Below the pieces are notes generated by a model, which saw nothing but the letters and a program-made list of their open reading frames with translations, was not told where the DNA came from and made no database searches. Both the position numbers and the translations under genes were made by a program. Source: Bradyrhizobium tropiciagri (GTDB lineage Bacteria; Pseudomonadota; Alphaproteobacteria; Rhizobiales; Xanthobacteraceae). From it: 37,069 nt of DNA. Within the stretch, counting starts at the first letter, position 1. Each line of letters starts with the position of its first letter. Shown in pieces: positions 24,129-31,499 of the stretch. The stretch lies in assembly GCF_001189845.1 (NCBI RefSeq), contig NZ_LFLZ01000083.1:1-37069 (forward strand). Reading direction: 5' to 3'.

Positions 24129-24159
24129 GAGGGGCCCGGCGTGTTGCGCCGAGCCCCTC
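24129..24159 (-). terminator. Strong hairpin behind rnpB
   Basis: GAGGGGCCCGGCG (24129-24141) and CGCCGAGCCCCTC (24147-24159) pair over 13 positions with one C-A mismatch, around a 5-base loop. It begins ~10 bp past the 3' end of rnpB in the direction of transcription. There is no clear U-tract, so termination may be partial and could feed the downstream sigma 1.1-like gene. Confidence 0.6.
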
Positions 24160-24169
24160 ATGGACCAAA

Positions 24170-24583
24170 ATATCAGCCGACCTGTAAGCCGGGTTCTGTA
24201 GGGCACCATTCTCGCGAATGGTACGCGACGGCCATTCCTCTGGGACAAGGTTTGCACCTTGCCTCGAGCAACCTACCCGGACAGCGGGCCTGACATCGCC
24301 CTGCGGTGTTATCGCGCATGCGCGAACTAACCGCCTTGCCGTCCCTATTCGGTTTTGCTCCCGGTGTGGTTTGCCATGCCGTCTCCGTTGCCGGAAACGC
24401 GGTGCGCTCTTACCGCACCTTTTCACCCTTACCTCGCCGAAGCGGGGCGGTTCGTTCTCTGTGGCACTTTCCCTGGGGTCGCCCCCGCCGGACGTTATCC
24501 GGCACCGCATGTCGATGGAGCCCGGACTTTCCTCTCCCGCGGCCTTTCGGCACCAGCGGGAGCGGCCGTCCGGCCGACTGACG
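24170..24583 (-). ncRNA. rnpB: RNase P RNA (type A)
   Basis: About 410 nt on the minus strand. Universally conserved blocks are present: GAGGAAAGTCCGGGCTCC near the 5' end, AGGGTGAAAAGGTGCGGTAA GAGC in the middle, and GAACCCGGCTTACAGGTCGG at the 3' end. The ends pair as P1 (5' CAGTCGGCC with 3' GGTCGGCTG, with two wobble pairs), which sets the boundaries to within a few bases. It is the catalytic RNA that removes 5' leaders from precursor tRNA, acting with the RnpA protein (not encoded here). Exact ends are not determined by sequence alone. Confidence 0.95.
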
Positions 24584-24588
24584 CCCAT

Positions 24589-24617
24589 GGCATGGGCGTT
24601 TCGGGCGGTCCCGTCAA
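24589..24617 (-). promoter_or_regulatory. Probable rnpB promoter
   Basis: On the minus strand TTGACG (24617-24612) lies 17 bases before a weak CATGCC (24594-24589), 6-10 bases ahead of the predicted RNA start near 24583. The -35 box is good but the -10 box poor, as often in alphaproteobacteria. Confidence 0.35.
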
Positions 24618-24726
24618 GCGGATTAGCCCCGCCAAGGCCGCCAAAATAATTTATCCTGAAGATGTCGTCCCGCCTGCCGCCCGTTCGACTGGGTGTCGGC
24701 GATCCAGCCGATCAAGAGGAGATGAG

Positions 24727-25080
24727 ATGCAGTACCTGTTGCTGATCTACCGGAGCGACGCGGAATATGGCCGCATGAGTGCCGACGACCGCAAGGCGGT
24801 GACGGCGGAGTACGGAGCCTATACCCAGTCCATCATTCAGAGCGGGCACTTCAAGGCCGGCGACGGGCTGCAGCCGGTGTCGACGGCAACCACCGTGCGG
24901 GTCCGCGACGGCAAGACGCTGACGACCGATGGGCCGTTCGCGGAAACCCGTGAGCAGCTCGGCGGCTACTATCTGGTCGACGCCAAGGATCTCGACACCG
25001 CGCTCGGGCTCGCGGCGCGGATTCCCGGCGCCAAGACCGGCTCGATCGAAGTCAGGCCGGTCATGATCTACAACAACTAG
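24727..25080 (+). CDS. YCII-related (DGPF) protein, partner of the ECF sigma factor
   Basis: 117 aa, ATG six bases after GAGGAG. MQYLLLIYRSDAEYGRMS at the start and the hallmark TTDGPFAETREQLGGYYLVD identify the YCII-related (PF03795) DGPF subgroup; the end is GSIEVRPVMIYNN. These small dimeric proteins have no established enzyme activity. DGPF proteins are characteristically linked to ECF42-type sigma factors, and the next gene is one, 77 bp downstream. Presumably part of its regulon or its signal-sensing module. Confidence 0.9.
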   Translation: MQYLLLIYRSDAEYGRMSADDRKAVTAEYGAYTQSIIQSGHFKAGDGLQPVSTATTVRVRDGKTLTTDGPFAETREQLGGYYLVDAKDLDTALGLAARIPGAKTGSIEVRPVMIYNN

Positions 25081-25086
25081 ACCAGT

Positions 25087-25144
25087 GGTCATTCCGGGGC
25101 GTCCGAAGGACGAAGTCGATGCTTTGCATCGCTCCGGAACGACC
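25087..25144. repeat. Three-stem palindromic element between the YCII and sigma genes
   Basis: An outer 11-bp stem (GGTCATTCCGG 25087-25097 with CCGGAACGACC 25134-25144, one wobble) encloses two small hairpins: CGTCC-GAA-GGACG (25100-25112) and GATGC-TTT-GCATC (25118-25130). The result is a compact clover-like fold immediately upstream of the sigma factor start at 25158. It may be a dispersed repeat or an RNA element affecting translation. Confidence 0.6.
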
Positions 25145-25157
25145 GTCGGGCGCACTC

Positions 25158-26393
25158 ATGACCCCGAGCCAAATCGAAAAAGTGTTTCGCGACGAGGCGG
25201 GCCGGGCGCTCGCGACGCTGATCCGCCTCGTCGGCGATTTCGATCTGGCCGAGGATGCGCTTCAGGATGCCTTTGCGATCGCGCTGCAACGCTGGCCGAT
25301 CGGTGAATTCCCCGCCAATCCGCGCGCCTGGCTGGTCAATGTCGGGCGCAACAAGGCGATCGACCGCGTCCGCCGCGCGGTTGCGTTTCGCGGCAAGCAG
25401 CAGGAACTGACGCATCAATTGTTGCTGGATGCGGAGGCGCCGTCCGAGCCCGCCGATGCGACGCTCGACGACGATATGCTGCGGCTGATCTTCACCTGCT
25501 GCCATCCGTCCTTTGCCGCTGAGGTGCAGGTCGCGCTGACCCTGCGCACGGTGTGCGGGCTGACGACGGCGCAGGTCGCGCGCGCCTTCCTGGCGAGCGA
25601 GGACGCGATGGCGCAGCGCCTGTTGCGCGCCAAGCAGAAGATCAAGCTCGCCGGCATTCCCTATGAGGTGCCGGAGCGCGAGGCGCTGGAGCCGCGCCTC
25701 ACCGGCGTGCTCGCGGTGATCTATCTCGTCTTCACCGAAGGCTATGCCGCGACCGCCGGCGAGGATTTGATGCGGCCCGATCTTGCGCGCGAGGCGATCC
25801 GGCTGGCGCGGCTGCTCGATGGGCTGATTCCGGCGCGCGGCGAGATCAAGGGCCTCTTGGCGCTGATGCTGCTGCACGACGCGCGGCGCGCCGGCCGCCA
25901 GACCGCCGGCGGCGACATCGTGCTGCTCGAGGAGCAGGACCGTTCGCTGTGGGATCGCAGGCAGATCGCCGAAGGTGTCAGGCTGGTCGAGGAGGCGCTG
26001 CAGATGCCGGGCCGGCCGCAATCCTATGCCGTGCAGGCCGCGATCGCCGCGCTGCATGCGCGGGCGCCGAGCTATGAGGATACCGACTGGCCGCAGATCG
26101 CCGGTCTCTACGAGGTGCTGCTGCGCATCAGCCCGTCGCCGGTGATCGAGCTCAACCACGCGGCTGCGGTGTCGATGGTCGACGGTCCAGCGCGCGCGCT
26201 CGATCTGATCGATGCGCTGGATGCGCGCGGCACGCTGAAGGGATACGACCAGCTGCCCGCGGTGCGCGCCGATCTGCTGCGCCGCCTCGGCCGCAAGGAC
26301 GAGGCACGACAGGCCTATCTCGCCGCAACCGCTGCGACACAGCTCGAGCCGCTGCGGCGGCTTTACGCGCGGAGAATCGCAGAGATGAGGTGA
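25158..26393 (+). CDS. ECF42-type RNA polymerase sigma factor
   Basis: 411 aa from ATG at 25158; an in-frame ATG at 25119 lies inside the palindromic element and is less likely. Region 2: FRDEAGRALATLIRLVGDFDLAEDALQDAFAIALQRWP. Region 4: LTTAQVARAFLASEDAMAQRLLRAKQKIK. The sigma core ends near residue 175 and is followed by a ~230-residue alpha-helical extension (with LNHAAAVSMVDGPARALDLIDAL and LLRRLGRKDEARQAY, TPR-like), as in the ECF42 group, which has no classical anti-sigma factor and depends on this extension. Adjacent YCII/DGPF gene fits. The regulon is unknown. Confidence 0.92.
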   Translation: MTPSQIEKVFRDEAGRALATLIRLVGDFDLAEDALQDAFAIALQRWPIGEFPANPRAWLVNVGRNKAIDRVRRAVAFRGKQQELTHQLLLDAEAPSEPADATLDDDMLRLIFTCCHPSFAAEVQVALTLRTVCGLTTAQVARAFLASEDAMAQRLLRAKQKIKLAGIPYEVPEREALEPRLTGVLAVIYLVFTEGYAATAGEDLMRPDLAREAIRLARLLDGLIPARGEIKGLLALMLLHDARRAGRQTAGGDIVLLEEQDRSLWDRRQIAEGVRLVEEALQMPGRPQSYAVQAAIAALHARAPSYEDTDWPQIAGLYEVLLRISPSPVIELNHAAAVSMVDGPARALDLIDALDARGTLKGYDQLPAVRADLLRRLGRKDEARQAYLAATAATQLEPLRRLYARRIAEMR

Positions 26394-26410
26394 ACAAATC
26401 ACCTCATCTC
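26382..26410. terminator. Hairpin overlapping the sigma factor stop codon
   Basis: GAGATGAGGTGA (26382-26393) and TCACCTCATCTC (26399-26410) form a perfect 12-bp stem with loop ACAAA. The stop codon TGA of the ECF gene is the end of the left arm. No U-tract follows; it may terminate or stabilise the 3' ends of the two convergent genes. Confidence 0.6.
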
Positions 26411-26478
26411 GTGCGCGGCTGCGAGGGCACGCTTCTCCAGTCAGCGATCGTCAGCGTGCCGTTCGGCGTTGAACGTGC

Positions 26479-26712
26479 TCAGTACCCGGTCTTCGCCTTG
26501 GTGTCGCTGGTGGCGCCACCGGTCGACTTGTCGGTCGTCGTCTTTCCAGTCGACATGCCGGTCGTGGTGCCAGGTGCCATCTTCTTCTGCGCATGATGGA
26601 CTTTGTGGGTCTTGTGCATAGTCGACGTGGACTTGCCTTGGGTCGTCATAGCGGCTGCCGGAGCGGCGATCAGGCCAACGGCGACAGCTCCCGCGATCAG
26701 TGCTTTGAACAT
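26479..26712 (-). CDS. Small secreted Thr/Lys/His-rich protein
   Basis: 77 aa from ATG at 26712, eight bases after GGAG. Residues 1-21 (MFKALIAGAVAVGLIAAPAA) are a Sec signal peptide. The mature part is low-complexity and hydrophilic: TMHKTHKVHHAQKKMAPGTT followed by repeated GMSTGK/DKSTGG/DTKAKTG units. Similar short, disordered, exported proteins are common in Bradyrhizobium-type genomes; the His/Met-rich stretch could bind metal ions, but this is a guess. Convergent with the sigma factor gene. Confidence 0.65.
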   Translation of the reverse strand: MFKALIAGAVAVGLIAAPAAAMTTQGKSTSTMHKTHKVHHAQKKMAPGTTTGMSTGKTTTDKSTGGATSDTKAKTGY

Positions 26713-26807
26713 GGACGAATCTCCACTCAGACCGCCCCACCTAAAAAAGGCGGCACGTGGTCAAAAGTTCCATTTGCGCACGCGCATTTGGCGGGAAAAA
26801 AGCGGCG

Positions 26808-27680
26808 CTACTTGCCCTTCGCCACAACCGCCGTCGCCGCATCCGGCGGCAGGCTCTCGAGCAGCGCGTACAGCGTTGCCATGGTGGAGCGGTCGGCGAT
26901 CCCGTCGACGCGCTCGGGGCGGAAGTGACGCTGGAAGGCGGTGACGACTTCCATGGTCGGGCCGTCGAACTTGCCGTTGGTCGGAATGTTGTAGCCGTAA
27001 CGGCGGAACGCGGCCTGCATGTTGGAGACGGCATCGCTGATCGCACCGAGCTGCAGCGCGTCGCCGCGCACGATCGGCGCCGGCTGCACCCAGTGCCCGA
27101 CGCCGGAATTGGCCAGCGAGTGCCACGGGAATTTCTCGCCGGGATCCTTCTTGCGCCCCGGCGCCACGTCGGAATGGCCGAGCACGCGATGCGAGACCAC
27201 TTTGCGGCGAAGCATGATGCCGCGGCACAGCGCGATGACGGCCGCGATCTGGCGCAGCGGGAAATCGGGATAGCCCCAATCGTGACCGCGATTGACGATC
27301 TCGACGCCGATCGAGCAGGAATTGATGTCGTCCTCGCCGGCCCAGGCGGAGACGCCGGCGTGCCAGGCGCGCTTGCTCTCCGGCACGCACTGCACGATGC
27401 GGCCGTCCTCGAGCACGATGTAGTGCGCCGAGACTTCGGTGCCGGCGGTGCAGAGCTGGGCGATCGCGCCCTCGACATCGGGCATGCCGGTGTAGTGCAG
27501 CACGATCATGTCGGGCTGCCGGTCGCCCGCGCGATCGCCGAAATTGACCGACGGGATGACATCGGAGGCGATCGAGGAATCCGGCGTGAACGTCTTCACG
27601 TCGGCCACGCCCTTCGGAACAGGAAGGACGCGCTGACGCTTCGGATCAGCGTTGCCGGACGAGGACGAACCAGAAGCCAT
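26808..27680 (-). CDS. N-acetylmuramoyl-L-alanine amidase (AmpD/amidase_2) with PG-binding domain
   Basis: 290 aa from ATG at 27680; a GTG at 27689 would add three residues. The amidase_2 domain (~45-190) has the zinc ligands His62 (IVLHYTGM), His169 (LGHSDVAPG) and Asp179 (KDPG), plus AHYIVLEDGRI and SIGVEIVN. Residues ~210-275 are a PG_binding_1 repeat (MQAAFRRYGYNIP, FDGPTMEVVTAFQRHFRP). There is no signal peptide, so it fits a cytoplasmic AmpD-like enzyme that trims recycled muropeptides rather than a secreted AmiD. It is divergent from the dcw cluster, matching a cell-wall role. Confidence 0.9.
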   Translation of the reverse strand: MASGSSSSGNADPKRQRVLPVPKGVADVKTFTPDSSIASDVIPSVNFGDRAGDRQPDMIVLHYTGMPDVEGAIAQLCTAGTEVSAHYIVLEDGRIVQCVPESKRAWHAGVSAWAGEDDINSCSIGVEIVNRGHDWGYPDFPLRQIAAVIALCRGIMLRRKVVSHRVLGHSDVAPGRKKDPGEKFPWHSLANSGVGHWVQPAPIVRGDALQLGAISDAVSNMQAAFRRYGYNIPTNGKFDGPTMEVVTAFQRHFRPERVDGIADRSTMATLYALLESLPPDAATAVVAKGK

Positions 27681-28162
27681 ACGAATCACTCAAACCCAAA
27701 CCAGGAGTACGCATTTTGACATATGGATAAACAAATAGGCGTTTACTATTCCTTTACCGTGCAGGGCCGCGCAATCGGCCTCTCGGGTTCCAGGGGCGCG
27801 CATTATGCCCGGAGCGGGCGCCGAGGGCATCACTCGAATGCGGATCAAACTCGCGCGATTCCGCTAACCGATCATCAACGTTTTCTTAACGTTAAGTGCC
27901 GTTACTGAGAGGTGAAGTGCCGAACCGGTTTCGGGGGACGGCCCAAGGACGCTGAGCCCCGCTGTTTGCGCGAAATCCCATGGAAACCCTCCCAATTCCG
28001 GTCGGATATCAGGATTTGCGGCCGAGGACGGGAGTTGGCGCTGGTATCACGCGGCGGCTTTTCTGCCGGAACGGTCGGGCAAGGCGCGAGGATTCGAGAC
28101 GCAATGGATCGGCGCGCAACCAGCTTGCATGCCAGCTACGCGGCCCTGTCCGGGGACCGCGC
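27681..28162. other. Regulatory gap upstream of the dcw cluster; no mraZ
   Basis: 482 bp between the amidase and rsmH without a convincing gene. mraZ, which precedes rsmH in many bacteria, is absent. AACGTT occurs twice 11 bp apart (27877-27882, 27888-27893) and the second lies in the perfect palindrome CTTAACGTTAAG (27885-27896), a likely regulator site. TTGACA (27716-27721) has no good -10 partner. A 20-codon frame (28104-28166) ends in ATGA overlapping the rsmH start. Confidence 0.5.
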
Positions 28163-29157
28163 ATGAGCCAGCGTGCGCCGCGTCACATTTCGGTGCTGGG
28201 CCGCGAGGCGGTCGCCTATCTCGAACCGCGCGCCGGCGGCATCTATGTCGACGCGACCTTCGGCGCCGGCGGCTATAGCCGCATGATTCTCGACGTCGCT
28301 GATACGCGCGTGATTGGCATTGACCGCGACCGCACCGCGATCACAGGCGGCTTCGATTTGGTCGACGGCGCGGGCGGCCGGCTGACGCTGGTCGAGGATC
28401 GCTTCTCTGAACTCGCCGAGGTCTGCGCCGCGCAGGGCGTGGATGGCGTCGACGGCGTCGTGATGGATGTCGGCGTCTCCTCGATGCAGCTCGACCAGGC
28501 CGAGCGCGGATTCTCCTTCCGCCTGAGCGGTCCGCTCGACATGCGGATGGCCCAGAGCGGCCCGACCGCGGCGGATGTGGTCGCCACCGCGACCGAAAAG
28601 CAGCTCGCCGACATCATCTACATCTTCGGCGAGGAGCGCCATTCGCGCGGCGTCGCGCGTGCCATCGTCGCCGCGCGCAAGGATGCGCCGATCACGACGA
28701 CCGAAGCGCTTGCCGACGTCGTCGCGAAAGTCGTGCGCGCCAAGCCGAACGAGATCCATCCGGCGACGCGGACGTTTCAGGCGCTGCGCATCTTCGTCAA
28801 TGAAGAGCTCGACGAGCTGCATCGGGCGCTCGCGGCGGCCGAGCGGGTGCTGAAGCCGGGCGGCCGGCTCGCGGTGGTCTCGTTCCATTCGCTGGAAGAC
28901 CGGATCGTCAAGAATTTCCTCACCGAACGCGGCAAAGTGTCCGCCGGCTCGCGGCATCTGCCCGAGGTCGCGCAGCTGCGCCGAGCTTTCAGATCCTGAC
29001 CAAGCGGCCGGTTGTGCCATCCGATGCGGAGATCGCAGCGAATCCGCGCGCGCGCTCCGCAAAACTGCGCGCGGCCGAACGCACCGCCGCGCCCGCGCAT
29101 GCGGACGATGACTTGCCGTCCTGGCCGCGGCTGTCCGACCTGAAGCGGGGAGGGTGA
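28163..29157 (+). CDS. rsmH: 16S rRNA m4C1402 methyltransferase RsmH (MraW), frameshifted near the 3' end
   Basis: First dcw gene, ATG at 28163 after GGGGA. RsmH methylates N4 of C1402 in 16S rRNA using SAM. SAM motif DATFGAGGYSRMILD, then GIDRDRTAI, MDVGVSSMQLDQAERGFSFR (RsmH signature), EERHSRGVARAI, TFQALRIFVNEEL and VSFHSLEDRIVK are present. As read, the frame ends early at 28999 after LPEVAQLRRAFRS. The expected tail (SFQILTKRPVVPSDAEIAAN, ARSAKLRAAER, PSWPRLSDLKRGG) continues in another frame to TGA 29155-29157. One missing base near 28974-28980 explains this: 995 + 1 = 996 nt, 331 aa. ftsL starts two bases later. Confidence 0.9.
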
Positions 29158-29159
29158 CG

Positions 29160-29609
29160 ATGCGCCTCCTCCATCTCCTCGTCATCGGCATGCTGATCTT
29201 CGCGGCGTCCTATGTCTACCGCATCAAGATGGAATCGACCGCGCGCGTCGAACGCGTGCTGCAGCTCAATGCCGAGATCCGCGAGCAGCGCAATGCGATC
29301 GCTACATTGCGCGCCGAATGGGCCAAGCTCGATGCGCCGCTGCGGCTGCAGGGGCTGGCCGAACGCCATCTGCCGCTGAAGCCGCTCAATGCCAACCAGT
29401 ATGATTCCCTGAAGAACCTGCCGGAGCGGCCGCCGAGCTTCACGCGGCCCGGTTCGCGCGATCCGATCGGCGCGATGATCGACACCATCGAGGCCGCCGC
29501 CGCGCCTGACAGCACGACCGGATCGATCGACAGGCCGGCGACCGACCAGCCCGCCGCCGACCAGCCCGTGTCCGACGATTCCGGACAGGGCGGGGGAGAC
29601 CAGCAATGA
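29160..29609 (+). CDS. ftsL: Cell division protein FtsL
   Basis: 149 aa from ATG at 29160, two bases after the restored rsmH stop. A membrane helix at residues ~3-20 (LLHLLVIGMLIFAASYVY) is followed by a coiled coil (ARVERVLQLNAEIREQRNAIATLRAEWAKL), the FtsL layout; the long tail is Pro/Asp-rich and variable. FtsL forms the FtsB-FtsQ-FtsL complex that activates septal FtsW-FtsI. The stop TGA overlaps the ftsI start (ATGA at 29606), so the genes are coupled. Assignment rests on position and architecture, since sequence is poorly conserved. Confidence 0.88.
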   Translation: MRLLHLLVIGMLIFAASYVYRIKMESTARVERVLQLNAEIREQRNAIATLRAEWAKLDAPLRLQGLAERHLPLKPLNANQYDSLKNLPERPPSFTRPGSRDPIGAMIDTIEAAAAPDSTTGSIDRPATDQPAADQPVSDDSGQGGGDQQ

Positions 29610-31376
29610 CGGGACCTGCCATGACCAATCCGGCACCCGCCAACAAACCGACAGCGAAATCCGCCGAGCCGCTGCGCCAGCGGCTGATCCGCTCGCTGTT
29701 GTACGGAAGCAATGTCGACCGTGCCGCCAAGGCGCGTGCGCGCGTCGGTCTTGCGATCCTCGCCTTCGCCGCGGTCTATTGCGTGCTGGCCGGACGTCTC
29801 GTGCTGTTCGCCGTCGGCGCCGACAGTCATGGCGCGCGGCGCACTGCCTCGCAGGACGCGATCGCAACCGCAAGGCCCGACATCACCGACCGCAACGGCG
29901 AAATTCTCGCGACCGACGTCAAGGCGCCGAGCCTGTTCGCCGAGCCGCGCCGCCTGATCGACAAGGACGAGGCGATCGAGCTGTTGACCGGGGCCTTGCC
30001 CGACCTCGACACCTCGGAGGTGCGCGACCGCCTGTCGTCGCGCAAGGGCTTCGTCTGGCTGAAGCGCGAGATCACGCCGAAGCAGCAGCAGGACATCCAT
30101 CGCCTCGGCCTGCCCGGCGTCGGCTTCCTGCGCGAGAACAAGCGCGTCTATCCGACCGGCAACGAGGTCGCCCACCTGATCGGCCTCGTCAACATCGACA
30201 ACCAGGCATCGCCGGCATGGAGAAGTGGCTGGACAATAACGGTCTGGCCGATCTGCATCGCGCGGGCTTCGCCACCGACCGGCTGCAGAAGCCGGTGGAA
30301 TTGTCGGTCGACCTGCGCGTCGAGCACGCGCTGCGCGACGAGTTGATCAAGGCGAAAGAGAAGTTCAAGGCCAAGGCCGCCTCGGGCCTCGTCTCCAACG
30401 TGCGCACCGGCGAGATCGTGGCGATGGTGTCGCTGCCGGATTTCGATCCGAACAATCCGAAGGAGCGCACGATCCCGATCGCATCAACCGCCTGACCACC
30501 GGCGTCTACGAGATGGGCTCGACCTTCAAGGCGTTCACGCTGGCGATGGCGCTGGATAGCGGCCGGTTCGACCTCAACTCGATGTGGGATGCGCGCGGCC
30601 CGCTGCACTACGGCAAGTTCGCGATCCATGACGATCACAATCTGGGCCGCATGATCAACATGAAGGAGGTGTTCTACTATTCCTCCAACATCGGCGCCGG
30701 GCGCATTGCGCTCGCGATGGGCGTCGACGCGCACAAGGCCTTCCTGCGCAAGATGGGGCAGCTCGAGCGGCTGCGCACCGAACTGCCGGAGAGCGCCTCG
30801 CCGATCGTGCCGAAGAAGTGGGGCGAACTGAACACCGTCACCATCTCGTTCGGTCACGGCATCGCGGTGGCGCCGCTGCAGGCGGTGATGGGCATCGACG
30901 CGCTGGTCAATGGCGGCTATCTGATCCCGCCGACCTTCCTGAAGCGCACCGAGCAGGAGGCGATGGCGCTCGCCAAGCGCGTCATCAAGCCCGAGACCTC
31001 GGACAAGATGCGCTATCTGATGCGGCTCAACGCCGAGGTCGGCACCGCGAAGAAGGCCGACGTCAAGGGCTACTATATCGGCGGCAAGACCGGCACCGCG
31101 GAGAAGGTCATCAACGGCCGCTACGCCAAGAAGCGCGTGCTGAACGCGTTCACCGCGATCCTGCCCGCCGACAATCCGAAATATCAGCTGCTGATCATGC
31201 TCGACGAGCCGCAGCCGCTGAAGGAGACCTATGGTTTCATCACCTCGGGCTGGAACGCGGTGCCGACCGGCGGCAACGTGATCGCCCGAATTGCGCCGCT
31301 TTTGGGCGTTGAACCGCGCTTCGACCTGCCGCCGTCCGACCGCCTTATTCTTGCGGCATCCAGAACAACCCAGTAA
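29606..31376 (+). CDS. ftsI: Septal peptidoglycan transpeptidase FtsI (PBP3), two frameshifts
   Basis: Class B PBP that cross-links septal peptidoglycan. Membrane helix ~50-72 (VGLAILAFAAVYCVLAGRLV), dimerisation domain (ITDRNGEILATDVKAPSLFA) and transpeptidase motifs Ser306-TFK (GSTFKAF), Ser360-Ser-Asn362 and Lys495-Thr-Gly (GGKTGTAEK) are all present, counted on the restored frame. The DNA as given is broken twice: near 30204-30207 (CCAGGCATC where CCAGGGCATC restores NIDNQGIAGMEKWLDN) and near 30469-30471 (CGCACGATCCC where CGCACCGATCCC restores RTDPDRINRLTTGVYEMG). Two added bases give 1773 nt, 590 aa, a normal FtsI length. Both errors are losses in short G or C runs. Confidence 0.92.
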
Positions 31377-31389
31377 GGCGTATAGTCAC

Positions 31390-31458
31390 AGCATGATCCG
31401 GACCGGAACGGCCGCGTTAGCGAAAAGTGCGAAGCGGCTTGCCGATGGGATCATGCTC
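31390..31458. repeat. Rhizobiales-type GCATGATCC...GGATCATGC intergenic element
   Basis: AGCATGATCC (31390-31399) and GGATCATGCT (31448-31457) are inverted repeats flanking GAAAAGTGCGAAGCGGCTT. I recognise this ~60-bp palindromic repeat from many Rhizobiales genomes. It fills the gap between ftsI and murE inside the dcw cluster, which is otherwise tightly packed. Confidence 0.7.
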
Positions 31459-31499
31459 AAATAGCGGCGCCAGAACGGCGCCGGCCAGACTGGAAGATC

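Noticed and set aside
24218..24649. Open frames across the rnpB region
   Set aside because: They read through a structured RNA gene with universally conserved RNase P blocks; not protein-coding.
25089..26402. 437-aa open frame on the minus strand
   Set aside because: Antisense shadow of the ECF42 sigma factor gene.
26745..26771. GGAAC box as an EcfG promoter for the small secreted protein
   Set aside because: The -10 position reads CCTT or CTTT at 16-17 spacing instead of CGTT; not an acceptable match.
27980..28162. 61-residue N-terminal extension of RsmH
   Set aside because: Arg-rich, no similarity to RsmH N-termini; the ATG at 28163 follows GGGGA and starts right before the conserved HISVLGREAVAYL block.
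28104..28166. 20-codon ORF overlapping the rsmH start by ATGA
   Set aside because: Suggestive of a coupled leader, but the ribosome site is poor and no conservation can be shown; noted in the intergenic entry only.
30204..30471. Programmed ribosomal frameshifting in ftsI
   Set aside because: No slippery heptamer or stimulatory structure at either site, and all lesions in the cluster share the single-base-loss pattern.
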